A program made the translations under genes and the position numbers. A DNA stretch of 64,000 nt from Candidatus Bathyarchaeota archaeon. Its GTDB lineage: Archaea; Thermoproteota; Bathyarchaeia; Bathyarchaeales; Bathycorpusculaceae. The notes beneath the pieces were generated by a model. The model was not told the DNA's origin. It saw nothing but the letters and a program-made list of their open reading frames with translations, and ran no database searches. Shown piece by piece: positions 1 to 9,715 of the stretch (position 1 is the stretch's first letter; every line of letters begins with the position of its first letter). The DNA lies in the NCBI GenBank assembly GCA_023488905.1, contig JAMDCQ010000017.1:1-64000 (forward strand), in the 5' to 3' direction.

Positions 1-232
1 CCCACTAACATTGATAATGGAGCTGCTCAGACACCAAATCAATAGTACAATCGGGCGCAAGTCCCAGACCGCTCAAAGATAACTTAGCGGGTAAACTATA
101 AATAATTTAATTCTGCACACACCTCGGATCCTAATAGGTTGGTATCGTAATAGTTGCAAACTTCGCACAAAAACAGTCATTTTGATAGACACAAGAACTA
201 AAAAAGAAATCAAAAAGGAAAGAAAGAATGGC

Positions 233-1666
233 TTATGGTTGCCATTTATCTATGATGTATTTGGGAATTTCGCTGCTGTCGCGTGGTCCGACGAGTACTT
301 TCCAGCCGCTGAGTTCTTCGATTTCGCCGCTGATGCGTGAAGCTTTGCCTGGACTGATGATTCTGCGATGCTTAACTTTGCCTTCAACGCCTGATGCTTT
401 GATTGCGTCCGCGATTTTCTCAGCAGTTAGTTTGCGTCCTGCGACTCCGCTGTCGATAGCGCTGCCTTCTGCGTCAACTACGATGAGGTATGCGTTGGTC
501 TTGCTGCCTTCGATGTCTGAAGCGACAGTGTAGTAGGTTAAGGCGAAGTTTGAGGTGAACATGACTGGGCTGTTTTCGTCGGGGGTACCGAAGACTTTGA
601 GGCCTGGTGCAACTGCGACTGGTTTGCGTGGGTCAGTGTAGATGTTTTGGCGTAGGACTGCAAGTGGAAGTAGACTCCATCCGTCGTTTCCGTGTAGGAT
701 AAGTGCGTCTGCGTAGCGGACAACCAGCATGGATGCAATGTATGATTCGCGCCATTTGATGAGGTCGTCTGCGGTTTCGCCCTTGTTTGCCCATGCCACC
801 ATAGGTATGCCGAGCAATGGTAGACCTGCGAGTTCATCGCCGGCTTTGGTGGCTGCGCGTCGTAGCATGGTAAAGTTGTTTAGTGTGTCTTGTAAGCCTT
901 CGTTTGCGAAGGTGCCTGGGTCTAGGACGATGTCTTTAACGCCGTATGCTTGCAGGGTTTTTGATAGTGAAGCGAGTCCGTTGAGGTCGTTTGGTGAGGA
1001 TGCAACGAGTGGTGCATCGTACATGATTGCGAGTTCCGCCATGTCTTTCCAGTTGGTTGTGGTTGCTGCGTAGAGGAGTGGGCGTGCTTTGGGTGCTGCC
1101 ATTAAGCCTGCTTCCATGACTTGTGGGTTCATGGCACACAGGATCAGCGGTAGCTTTGTGGTTTCAGAGACTTTTTTGACGCATGCTTTGAATTTGTCTG
1201 CGTCGTCAGAGGTGCATCGGACTGCGACCATGTCGAGTTTGAGGGTGTTGCCGATGTATTCGAAGCTAAAGTTTTCTGTCTTCTGTACGCGGGCGACAAC
1301 TTCACTCTCGGGCATCTCGTCAGTTACGTCGATGGCAATGGCTGTTGGGTTCTTGTATGTGAGTTCGTGGCGGTACATGACAAGTTTGCCGCCGATTTTT
1401 TTGGCTTTATCGCCAACACCGACGACGACTTCTTTAACCGCTGGTTTTAGAAGGTCTTTTAGTATAGCGTACTGTTTTGCGTATTCTGGTTTTAGCAGGG
1501 GTTTACAAGCTTCAAGGTCGACTTCACGGTTGACAATCTTTGTGGCGAATGCCATACAGTTGTCTTGGCCGCATTCTTTGCAGTTAGTTTTTGGTAAGTT
1601 CTTGTAAATAGCGATTGGGCTGAGTTCTTTTAATCCGCCTTTTTTCTTTTCTGCCATATCAGTCAA
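233..1666 (-). CDS. cdhE: Acetyl-CoA decarbonylase/synthase gamma subunit (corrinoid Fe-S protein large subunit)
   Basis: N-terminal NCKECGQDNCMAF...ACKPL four-Cys Fe-S motif, TIM-barrel methyltransferase-like body, last gene of a cdh operon. Confidence 0.95.
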   Translation of the reverse strand: MTDMAEKKKGGLKELSPIAIYKNLPKTNCKECGQDNCMAFATKIVNREVDLEACKPLLKPEYAKQYAILKDLLKPAVKEVVVGVGDKAKKIGGKLVMYRHELTYKNPTAIAIDVTDEMPESEVVARVQKTENFSFEYIGNTLKLDMVAVRCTSDDADKFKACVKKVSETTKLPLILCAMNPQVMEAGLMAAPKARPLLYAATTTNWKDMAELAIMYDAPLVASSPNDLNGLASLSKTLQAYGVKDIVLDPGTFANEGLQDTLNNFTMLRRAATKAGDELAGLPLLGIPMVAWANKGETADDLIKWRESYIASMLVVRYADALILHGNDGWSLLPLAVLRQNIYTDPRKPVAVAPGLKVFGTPDENSPVMFTSNFALTYYTVASDIEGSKTNAYLIVVDAEGSAIDSGVAGRKLTAEKIADAIKASGVEGKVKHRRIISPGKASRISGEIEELSGWKVLVGPRDSSEIPKYIIDKWQP

Positions 1667-1672
1667 GTCTCC

Positions 1673-2842
1673 TTAAGCCTTTACCTTGACCCATTCAAGG
1701 AATTTTGCTGGGTCTGCTTTCTTGTTTGTTGTTAAGTAGCTAGTGACGTCTTTGAGGGTCTTTACTGCAGCGGGGTGCATCATCATGAATAAGTCGACAC
1801 CTGCGGTTAGTAGGGTGAGTGCTGTGGTGACTTCCCATAGTGGGCCTCTGAGTTCGCGTGGTTCCCATTCAGCTGACATCTTGAGCCATGCTTCCCGGGC
1901 TGCCCATGCGTTGGTTGTGCCAGAGGACATGGGTTGTGCCAATTCAAGGTCGCCCATTAATCCACCGATGCGTGCGCGTTCCATATTGGTGAATGCGTAG
2001 TCTAAACCGTAACCTAAGGCTGCGGTTGTTAAGTCCATAATGATGTCTTCGCGGCCGAAGTTGTCGAAGAGGTGTCTGTTTAGTTCGCGTGCAAAGTTAA
2101 GATCCATGGGTGTGAATGCTAGGACTGCGTGGCCTGCTTTCTTGATGAATTTGCTGCATTTGTCTACGTCCATGTCGCGTGTGACTGAGCTGATTAGGAA
2201 GCGTTCGCCTGGGAATTGTGCGCATACTTCTTCGAAGAGGGCTGTGTCTTTAACTGGGTCACCGCATCCGCCGATTACGAGTGGTACATCGACGGCTTGC
2301 AACACTTTCTCGATGGTTTTGCACGCGTCTTTAGGTGTTGCGTCTTTGAGTAGTGGGTCGACGCTTATGAGGTGCATTGTAACCATGTCTGCGCCGAACT
2401 TTTCGACTGCAAGTTTTGCCCATGCTGCTGGGTCGCTGACGACGTCTTTAACGTGCATCTTGACGGCTTTGCTTAGTGGGACTTCCATGTCGAAAACGTC
2501 TAAGGTCACTGCTGGCTTGTGTGGTGTCTGGTTCTCAAAAGTGTAGAAGGCAGGAGAAAGTTCTCCGCCGATGGTGATTGTTTTGCCGCGTGTGCCGCCT
2601 TCGCTTTTGGTTGCGCCTAGTTTGACTTCTGCAATTTTATTGGGGTATTTCTCGATTGGTGGCAGGAAGGGTGAGGATAGGAGGCTGGATGGTTTGCCGC
2701 CGAGTGCTGCTGCGCCGGGAAGCTTGAGTTTTGGCAGAACGTTTGCCGCCATGCCTGGCTCGAAGAGGATTTCAAGCTCTTTGACATCCATTTGGAAGTC
2801 TTCAAGCTCAATCGATTTGAACTTTGCCAGTGCTGCTAGCAA
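1673..2842 (-). CDS. cdhD: Acetyl-CoA decarbonylase/synthase delta subunit (corrinoid protein small subunit)
   Basis: CdhD-like sequence (LDVFDMEVPLSKAVK..., YGLDYAFTNMERARIGGLMGD), operon context. The TTG start at 2842 is uncertain. Confidence 0.93.
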   Translation of the reverse strand: MLAALAKFKSIELEDFQMDVKELEILFEPGMAANVLPKLKLPGAAALGGKPSSLLSSPFLPPIEKYPNKIAEVKLGATKSEGGTRGKTITIGGELSPAFYTFENQTPHKPAVTLDVFDMEVPLSKAVKMHVKDVVSDPAAWAKLAVEKFGADMVTMHLISVDPLLKDATPKDACKTIEKVLQAVDVPLVIGGCGDPVKDTALFEEVCAQFPGERFLISSVTRDMDVDKCSKFIKKAGHAVLAFTPMDLNFARELNRHLFDNFGREDIIMDLTTAALGYGLDYAFTNMERARIGGLMGDLELAQPMSSGTTNAWAAREAWLKMSAEWEPRELRGPLWEVTTALTLLTAGVDLFMMMHPAAVKTLKDVTSYLTTNKKADPAKFLEWVKVKA

Positions 2843-2914
2843 GTCGTCGCTTAACTGCAGCTCTTCATCCTTTTTTTTGTCGTTGTTGTGGTGAGTCGTA
2901 GAGGGTCACCAGTT

Positions 2915-4345
2915 TTATGGCTTCTTTTCGTCTTTGACGGTTTGGATGATGACTTTGTTGGCGTATATCTTTGCGTCTTTGAGTATGATCTTGAATCCGC
3001 CAGCCATGATCGGTAGTGAGCCTGCTGTTGCAACTGGCATCATTGTGCCTGCTGCTTCCTCGTTAACGGTGATTGCTGCGGTTTCGGCTGCTGCTGGGGC
3101 TGCTTCTGCTTCCCATCTTGCGACAACTGGGTGATTCTTTGCTTTGAGGAATGCTTTGAGTTCGTCAACGTTCTTTGCGTCTTCTTCAGTTGCGATTTTG
3201 TCAACGACATCGGCAGGGATGAAGTCCTTTACTTTTTCTTTGACTTCCTTAGGTACCCAAACGATGCGGGTCCATCCACCGTCTGCTGCGAAGAATTTGC
3301 TGCTACGCATGTATTCGATGGACATTCCGTGGAAGCCGTCGATTTGGCGTCCGCCTGCTGCAGAGTCTGCTAGAGTGCTGAAAGGTAAGCCGTTTACTGC
3401 TGCCCCTTTGAAGTTTCGTTGGACGACACCTAATCCGTCTACTTCTGGGATGTAGAAAGTTATTGCTTCGAAGCATCCGCATGAAGTGTGTGGGTGATCA
3501 AAGGCTGTGTATAGCCAAACTTTAGTGACTTCGCCCATGCTGCGTTGTTTTGCAGCTTCGTTGACGCCGCTGAATTCGCCTTTTTCTTCGTTGATGATTT
3601 CGCCTCTTGGAATTGCGAAGACTGGACCCTTGGGGTCGATGCTTGCGGAGGCTTTACCGTCGAACCAGCTGATGGCACCGCAGTTGCTGTATCTTTGTGG
3701 TGTGATGACACAGACGTGGCTTGGCGCGAATGACTGGCACAGTGCGCACCCGTAGAATTCGCTGACTTCTGCGTCTTTGAGGCCTCTGGCTTTTGAGTCG
3801 CGTGCTTCGTAAGCTTGAATTGCTTCAGGGGTCAGTTCGTCTAGTTTTGCTGGGTCGGTAATGAATGTGACCTGTAGTTTCTCGACGATTGGCAACTCGC
3901 TTTTGAATAATCGGTAGATAACTTTGCCGATTGGTTCAAAGCTGTTCAGACCTTTTTGGAAAGATTTTTTGCCGATGCGTATCCAGATGTCGTAGCGCTG
4001 GTTTAGGTGCATGAAGCCTTCGATGTAGTTGAGGTAGCCGTGAATGCGCCTTTCTAGGACACCTTCAAGGCCTGCGTCGAGTTTTGCGCCTGCAGCTTCG
4101 ATCAGTATGCCGAATGGAAATGCGCCGCCTTCCTTTAGGTCTTTTAAGTCTGGACCGATGATGGTGATTTTTCCGTCTTCGATCTCGTTCATGGGTTTTA
4201 CTTTTGCCAACTCAAACTTTTGTTTGACAGTTGGACCGCCGAGTTCGACTTGCATGTCGTTTCTGCGGATACGTTCGCCTTCGTAGATTACGCCAACATC
4301 TACAGGTATATCTTTAAACATTGACATTTTCTTAGTTTCCTCCAC
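2915..4345 (-). CDS. cdhC: Acetyl-CoA synthase beta subunit
   Basis: CdhC motifs FYGCALCQSFAPSHVCVITPQRYSNCGAISWFD and HTSCGCFEAITFYIPEVDG. Confidence 0.96.
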   Translation of the reverse strand: MEETKKMSMFKDIPVDVGVIYEGERIRRNDMQVELGGPTVKQKFELAKVKPMNEIEDGKITIIGPDLKDLKEGGAFPFGILIEAAGAKLDAGLEGVLERRIHGYLNYIEGFMHLNQRYDIWIRIGKKSFQKGLNSFEPIGKVIYRLFKSELPIVEKLQVTFITDPAKLDELTPEAIQAYEARDSKARGLKDAEVSEFYGCALCQSFAPSHVCVITPQRYSNCGAISWFDGKASASIDPKGPVFAIPRGEIINEEKGEFSGVNEAAKQRSMGEVTKVWLYTAFDHPHTSCGCFEAITFYIPEVDGLGVVQRNFKGAAVNGLPFSTLADSAAGGRQIDGFHGMSIEYMRSSKFFAADGGWTRIVWVPKEVKEKVKDFIPADVVDKIATEEDAKNVDELKAFLKAKNHPVVARWEAEAAPAAAETAAITVNEEAAGTMMPVATAGSLPIMAGGFKIILKDAKIYANKVIIQTVKDEKKP

Positions 4346-4874
4346 TAAATTTTGAGGTCATTACTTTGAGGTTTGCAGCCCATTCTTCTAGGGATGCGTT
4401 GGGGAAAGACCAACTTGCGTGGACATGGTACATGTTGTCGATGGTCATGGTTTTTAGGTCTGGTGCAAAGTGTTTGAGGCCTGCGAGTATAAGTGCTTCC
4501 ATGTAGTAGGGCATGCCGACGTAGATGACGAGGTCTGGGTGGCCTTTGCCGTCCAGCCCCATCCAGGTTGGGTCGCCGACGCGTTGACTGATTTCCATTG
4601 CATTCCAGAATGCTGCTGGAGTGTAGCCGCGTTTGATGAATTCGCCGACCATGTGGGCTGTTGCTACTACTGGGATTTTTGATGCGTTTGCGAGGTCGAT
4701 GATGTATTCGATTGCTTGTTTGCCTTCCATCCATCTTTCGGTAACGTTGCTGCCTACAATGAGGAGAGGGCGTTGAGCCTTCTTTATCATTGCGACTGCT
4801 ATCTCGGGTTTTTGGATTGGGTTTGCTTTTTTAGTTGATGCGATTTCTGCACATTGCCATGGTTCACAGGACAT
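4332..4874 (-). CDS. cdhB: CODH/ACS epsilon subunit
   Basis: KKAQRPLLIVGSNVTE...GLKHFAPDLKTMTIDNMYHVHASWSFPN; sits between cdhA and cdhC. Confidence 0.92.
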   Translation of the reverse strand: MSCEPWQCAEIASTKKANPIQKPEIAVAMIKKAQRPLLIVGSNVTERWMEGKQAIEYIIDLANASKIPVVATAHMVGEFIKRGYTPAAFWNAMEISQRVGDPTWMGLDGKGHPDLVIYVGMPYYMEALILAGLKHFAPDLKTMTIDNMYHVHASWSFPNASLEEWAANLKVMTSKFSGGN

Positions 4875-4890
4875 GTTTTTTCTCCTCCAC

Positions 4891-7329
4891 TCACTTCATC
4901 TTTCGGACCATTCTTGGAAGTAGGGTTGGGTCCGGAATGATTGTTTCTTTCCAGTTGTTTGCTTCAAGGATTTTGCCGATTTCATCTTTCATGGTGATTG
5001 GCACATCTGCCATTGTTCGGATGTATAGGTGAATGTCGTTGGGCATCACGCCTAAGTAGCGTTTGTGTAGGTCAATGTAGTGGCTGAGTTTGCCTGCGCG
5101 TCCCTTCCAGGTGTCGTTGGGTCTCATGCAGAGTTTTGCGATTTGAACGATGCATTCTTCTTTGGTTTCAGCGACGTTGAAGAGGTGTTCTGGTGTTGGG
5201 CCGACGTTGACTGTTTCGCCTGTGCGTGCGTCGAGGACTTCCCAGTTCGTGGGATCTTCTTTCCTGCCTAGGAGCATACGTCTGTATTTGCTGCCGTGTG
5301 GGCCGACGACGACTGGTACACCTAAGCGCCAGAAGCCTGCGCCGATTGCGGCTGCTTTCTGTGAGTATGCACCCCAAGCTAAGCCGACTGCGCCTAGACG
5401 GTTGTGGATGTAGTCTGCGATTTCTTCGTAGTTGCCTCTCAGGGGGCGTTTTGCGAAGATGTTTGCTACTTTGATGGCTGCACCTGCGATGTGGCTGTTT
5501 GCGACGCATGAGCCGACGTTGGAGACTCCTCCTGCTTCGAATCCTCCTGGGAATTCTTCGTAGAGGGTCTTGCCTTCGCTGTTGCGGTAGCTGCCTGCTG
5601 ACATGGCGCTGCATCCTGACAATACGACGATGTATCGTCTGCTGGCGAATTCTCGGGCTATGTCGTAGACGTCTTTGCCGCCTTTCGGATAGTTGCTGCA
5701 GCCTACGATTGCTACGATACCGGGGATTTCTCCGAGTACGATTGGGCTGCCGACGTTGCGGATTTCGACGTCTGAGACTGCACCTCTGCCACTGCGGCAT
5801 AGGTTGTCTTCGCACTCCATGGATTTTTCGCCTGCTTTAACGATGAGGCTGTGTATAGCGATTTTTTGTGGGCAGGCTTGTTCGCATCTTCCGCATCCGA
5901 TACAGACTTCGTAGAGGTCGGTTAGTTTGGATAGGTCGCCTGCTGCGGCTGCTTTCATGGCGGCTGGAATGAAATAGTCTTGTGGACAGTTGCGTTGGCA
6001 TTGCTTGCATTGTGTGCAAGTCTTTGCAATGGCTACAACCTCTTCTGCTGTTGGAAGAACATTCTTCCTCTTGCGGATTGGAGCTACTGCTTGCGCAACA
6101 CGGACTGCTACTTCGCCGACTTTTTCTGGGTCAAGAACTAGTACACCTTTTACTTTGCCGCTGACGAGGTCTTCGACGATTGCGTCTGTTGAGTCGTTTG
6201 TGCGGTTTTTGAAGCCAACGCAGTTCTTCTCTGAGGCTGCGATGACTGGTGTGTTGGTTTTTGCTGCTTCCTCAGCTACATCAGTTCTGATGCACTGTTC
6301 ATCGAGTACGACGACGTCTGCTAATCCTGCGCGAATAAATCTAAGTTCCCAGCTGATCGGGCCGACGATCCTGGCACGTGTGTAGTATCGCGTCATGTCG
6401 TGTGAAGTACAGCATAAGCCGACTACTTCGATTTTATCGTCAACTTTGGTGTCTTTTGCATAGTCGATAATTCCGACTGACGGGACAACGTTGTGACCGA
6501 TGCACATGATGACTGGTTTGGTTCTGTCGACGCTGCCGATGCCGAGTTTAACGAGTGGAGCTTCTGGGTCAGCTTTTGGATAACCTAAGGTGGAAATCTG
6601 TGCGATGTCGCCGACTTCCATACCGACGTGGTCAACCATGCCGATGTGGAAAGCTTTGGATTCAAAGTCAAGGTTGTTGGCTTCTTGGCCTGTATGGGCT
6701 GTTGCAAGAATTTGGGTGATTTGCTCTTCAGTGTATGTTAAAATGTCATCCAAGTCACCGAGTGTTTCAGGCTTTATGCCTGTTACGAGGCGGCTGACGG
6801 GTGCCTCAACTTTTACGTTTAATCCGCCGACATCCAAAGGATACCTGCGGCCATATTTCTCAATTAAGTGATGAACTAAGTGGCGTGAGTGAGCTGTGTG
6901 ACATGCCGATCCGATAGCGCAGGCGATCATAACGATACGAGATGATTGAGCTCCGATGTCCAAGCCGCATGCTCCGCGTTTTCCAGCGGTCAAGTCGCAT
7001 TTGCCAAAAGTGCAAAGGCAGCATGAGTCGCAGTCGGGCATGTAGAAGGGCTTGTATTTGGTAAGAAGCTTCATGTCCCAATCGCGCAGGGCGGTAACGG
7101 AGGGCATTGGAGTTGGACCCATGGGCTCAGTATAGTTATCGTTGATAACTTTGCCAATGGATAACTCGAGGTTTTTGATGAGACCAGCGTTGGTCTTCAT
7201 TTCGTCTATTTTTACATGGACGTTTTTACTAGTCAAATTGAAGAACCTCTGTAAAGGTTTATCTGTTATCCAGCTTACAATCTTTTTAAACCTTTCCAGA
7301 TTTCTGAGGTAAAAGTCATGGTGTACCAA
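4891..7329 (-). CDS. cdhA: Carbon monoxide dehydrogenase alpha subunit (Ni-Fe-S)
   Basis: CDSCCLCTFGKCDL, two ferredoxin-type clusters (CTQCKQCQRNCP, CIGCGRCEQACP), C-cluster region GCSAMSAGSYRNSEG; 812 aa. Confidence 0.97.
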   Translation of the reverse strand: MVHHDFYLRNLERFKKIVSWITDKPLQRFFNLTSKNVHVKIDEMKTNAGLIKNLELSIGKVINDNYTEPMGPTPMPSVTALRDWDMKLLTKYKPFYMPDCDSCCLCTFGKCDLTAGKRGACGLDIGAQSSRIVMIACAIGSACHTAHSRHLVHHLIEKYGRRYPLDVGGLNVKVEAPVSRLVTGIKPETLGDLDDILTYTEEQITQILATAHTGQEANNLDFESKAFHIGMVDHVGMEVGDIAQISTLGYPKADPEAPLVKLGIGSVDRTKPVIMCIGHNVVPSVGIIDYAKDTKVDDKIEVVGLCCTSHDMTRYYTRARIVGPISWELRFIRAGLADVVVLDEQCIRTDVAEEAAKTNTPVIAASEKNCVGFKNRTNDSTDAIVEDLVSGKVKGVLVLDPEKVGEVAVRVAQAVAPIRKRKNVLPTAEEVVAIAKTCTQCKQCQRNCPQDYFIPAAMKAAAAGDLSKLTDLYEVCIGCGRCEQACPQKIAIHSLIVKAGEKSMECEDNLCRSGRGAVSDVEIRNVGSPIVLGEIPGIVAIVGCSNYPKGGKDVYDIAREFASRRYIVVLSGCSAMSAGSYRNSEGKTLYEEFPGGFEAGGVSNVGSCVANSHIAGAAIKVANIFAKRPLRGNYEEIADYIHNRLGAVGLAWGAYSQKAAAIGAGFWRLGVPVVVGPHGSKYRRMLLGRKEDPTNWEVLDARTGETVNVGPTPEHLFNVAETKEECIVQIAKLCMRPNDTWKGRAGKLSHYIDLHKRYLGVMPNDIHLYIRTMADVPITMKDEIGKILEANNWKETIIPDPTLLPRMVRKMK

Positions 7330-7373
7330 TAGATATGCAAGGTTTACAAAAAATTATGTAAAAGAATTTTGGA

Positions 7374-8147
7374 CTACAAATAGCCCAAAGTTTGGAGGAT
7401 TTTCTTCACTGAAAGGTACGCTTTGTTGTCGTTTGGCAGGTCTAAAAGCGAGTCACCATTGAGAACAAACTCGTCTAACCGCTCGTCAGCCTCAATTTTA
7501 CCCAGATACTTGAATTTTAGCTCCTCCTCTGCCTGCTTGCCCAATTCAGGAGGGAAACGGTAGCCGCCAATTAAGTAAAAGTTTTCGAATTTCATGTCAA
7601 CTTCTTTAGCTATTTTGTAAGCACGTCTGACATGATCTTGTGACTTCTTGGAATGGTCTAAGATGTCAAAGATGTCGTTCACTTCTGAGGTTATGCGCCT
7701 GTTGAGGTTCTCTAAACCAGCCGGGGAATCAACTATCACGTACTTGTAATTTTTAGTTAGACTTTCCAATGCCCCCTTGAGTGCACTGTTCGGCATACAG
7801 TAACAGCCCTCCACCCACTTGTTGCCTACCGCCATAAAATCAAAGTTGGCGCTTTCGTAGAGGCCTTTTTCCCAGATGCGGGCTTCTATGCGCTGTGTTG
7901 GGGCTACTCCGACGGTGGTGCCCCCGCTCTCGATGAAGGTGCTAACGATCAAGTCAGCGATTGTGGATTTGCCTGCTTCTTTAAGGTCAATTCCCAGCAT
8001 TTCGGCTAGGTTTTGGTCCGGGTCTGCATCAACCAAAAGTATCGGAGCTTGCTTTGCTTCTATGAAGGCTTTAGCCATAAGCGCAGTGAAACTGGATTTG
8101 CCTGTTCCGCCACGGCCAATAGTAACAAGAGTTTTCATATCAAACAA
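7374..8147 (-). CDS. cooC: CooC/MinD-family ATPase, CODH nickel-maturation type
   Basis: Deviant Walker A GRGGTGKSSFTALMAKA, CYCMPN Cys pair, upstream of cdhA in the same orientation. Confidence 0.88.
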   Translation of the reverse strand: MFDMKTLVTIGRGGTGKSSFTALMAKAFIEAKQAPILLVDADPDQNLAEMLGIDLKEAGKSTIADLIVSTFIESGGTTVGVAPTQRIEARIWEKGLYESANFDFMAVGNKWVEGCYCMPNSALKGALESLTKNYKYVIVDSPAGLENLNRRITSEVNDIFDILDHSKKSQDHVRRAYKIAKEVDMKFENFYLIGGYRFPPELGKQAEEELKFKYLGKIEADERLDEFVLNGDSLLDLPNDNKAYLSVKKILQTLGYL

Positions 8148-8309
8148 ACCTCAAAGCGTTATATGCTGATTTCTTTAGCAAATCTGGCATATAATGTATA
8201 TGGTGTTTAACGGCGCCTTTTTTCACACTAGAGAAGTCTTAAATTACACAATCCTCTACCAGCTATATTGTAAACTCTTTTTTGTAGACTTTCAAAGGAG
8301 GTGACTCTT

Positions 8310-8594
8310 CTGCTCTATGAAGCTATCCACACTCATCCGTCGTCACAGTGTCCTCTACTAACTTCTGAGGGTAAAGCCATGGTCAAACAACTATTCGCAG
8401 AACAGAACATAAAAAACGCTGGAATCAACCTAACAGCGGCCTACATGAGTTGCCCTCAAGACACAAGCTACGACCACAAGGGCTTCTTTACAATCGACGC
8501 CCAAAACCCTGAGGATATCAAAAAATTCTTTGGACCTATGTCAGTTGAGGTGCGACCAATTAAACCGTTGAGTGAAGTTGCCAAAACCTTATAG
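8310..8594 (+). CDS. Conserved small protein (LYEAIHTHPSSQCPLL...), unknown function
   Basis: Intact ORF. The track start GTG 8301 overlaps the AAAGGAGGTGA Shine-Dalgarno; CTG at 8310 lies 8 nt downstream of AGGAGG. Confidence 0.6.
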   Translation: MLYEAIHTHPSSQCPLLTSEGKAMVKQLFAEQNIKNAGINLTAAYMSCPQDTSYDHKGFFTIDAQNPEDIKKFFGPMSVEVRPIKPLSEVAKTL

Positions 8595-9071
8595 AACCGA
8601 ACTGGTTAGGCTGTGATAAGTTTGTCTCCCTTTTTTTATTCTAACCACAATGCTGAAAATGGAAATACTGAGTATGCCTGCAAGCACCGAAGCATTTAGC
8701 AGGTTGAACTCTTGCAGCAGAGAGTTAACAAGGAGCGAACTGGGGACAATCATCAACACAACATAAACAAAAACTACCATTCCCAAGATGGAGCCTTTGC
8801 TTAAGCCAGGTATGCTGTTTGCACCTAGAAAGAGGATTGAGAGTTTGGCGATTCCTTTTGTGCATGATTTGCAGTAGTAGCATGAATTACACATCAGCCT
8901 CCGTACAATTATGTAGATGCTGAAGGCTGAGAAGGCGAGGAATAGGTATCCGTATAGGGTGTTGATTAACCAGCAGCCAAAGGTGCCAAGAAAAATCCAG
9001 ACTATCGCTGTTAGGTTGCCAAAGAGGAGGGAGGATTTGGTTGCTTCTACTTTTGGTTCGCTGTTTGACAC
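8589..9071 (-). CDS. Membrane protein with a Cys-rich loop (CNSCYYCKSC)
   Basis: About four hydrophobic segments; 160 aa. Confidence 0.6.
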   Translation of the reverse strand: MSNSEPKVEATKSSLLFGNLTAIVWIFLGTFGCWLINTLYGYLFLAFSAFSIYIIVRRLMCNSCYYCKSCTKGIAKLSILFLGANSIPGLSKGSILGMVVFVYVVLMIVPSSLLVNSLLQEFNLLNASVLAGILSISIFSIVVRIKKGRQTYHSLTSSVL

Positions 9072-9250
9072 TGATAAGCCTCAGGGTGAGCAGGGTTTAT
9101 GGTTGTTTTTGGGCGTTTAGTCGGGCTAGGTATGTTTTGCATGTGGGTGAACGGTGGCATTGGTTTTCTGGGATACCACGGGGGCATTCAAGGTTTTTCT
9201 GCATTTTTTTGCACTTCCTATGCTGAATAATATTGTTGCGGATAGAAATA

Positions 9251-9276
9251 TATGTTATGGTATTGCCAATAACATA
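9251..9276. promoter_or_regulatory. Candidate operator palindrome TATGTTATGG-TATTG-CCAATAACATA
   Basis: 8-bp perfect outer arms TATGTTAT/ATAACATA just upstream of the regulator-mtrH pair. Confidence 0.5.
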
Positions 9277-9314
9277 CAATACTCTTTTATTAGAGAATAC
9301 ACATACACTAAACC

Positions 9315-9698
9315 ATGGACAGCATACAATCATTAACAAAAAAGAACGCCACCTGCCAAGACCTCCTAAGCTGCCTATACAACCTAAAACCCACAGACCT
9401 CGAGGTACTCCTAACCGTCGCCAAAAACGAAGGCTCAACTCTAGACGAAATCGCCCACAAAGTACAGCGCGACAGAAGCTCCATACACCGAATACTCTCC
9501 AAACTCTTAACCGCAAACCTAGTGACAAAACAAACAAAAACACTCAAAGGCGGAGGATATTACCACTGCTACACCATGCTTGACCCGACCCTAATCAAGA
9601 AGCATGCAAAGGAGCGAGTGAGAGAAATAACCAAAAGCCTCGAGTTACGCATCGATAGCTTTGAGACAGACCTTAAAAAGCACCTAGAGAACAAGTAA
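9315..9698 (+). CDS. Winged-helix transcriptional regulator (TrmB/MarR-like)
   Basis: KPTDLEVLLTVAKNEGSTLDEIAHKVQRDRSSIHRILSKLLTANLVTKQ wHTH. Confidence 0.8.
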   Translation: MDSIQSLTKKNATCQDLLSCLYNLKPTDLEVLLTVAKNEGSTLDEIAHKVQRDRSSIHRILSKLLTANLVTKQTKTLKGGGYYHCYTMLDPTLIKKHAKERVREITKSLELRIDSFETDLKKHLENK

Positions 9699-9715
9699 GT
9701 AAGGAGGAGCAGAAA

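Noticed and set aside
228-533. Plus-strand ORFs opposite cdhE, cdhD, cdhC and cdhA (228-533, 729-1073, 1089-1607, 2040-2546, 2571-2894, 3144-3455 and others)
   Set aside because: Antisense frames over confidently assigned genes; compositional artefacts.
5168-5815. 215-aa minus-strand Arg-rich ORF (MRRQPMPQWQRCSLRRR...) inside cdhA
   Set aside because: Out-of-frame shadow of cdhA; low-complexity Arg/Gln composition and no recognisable fold.
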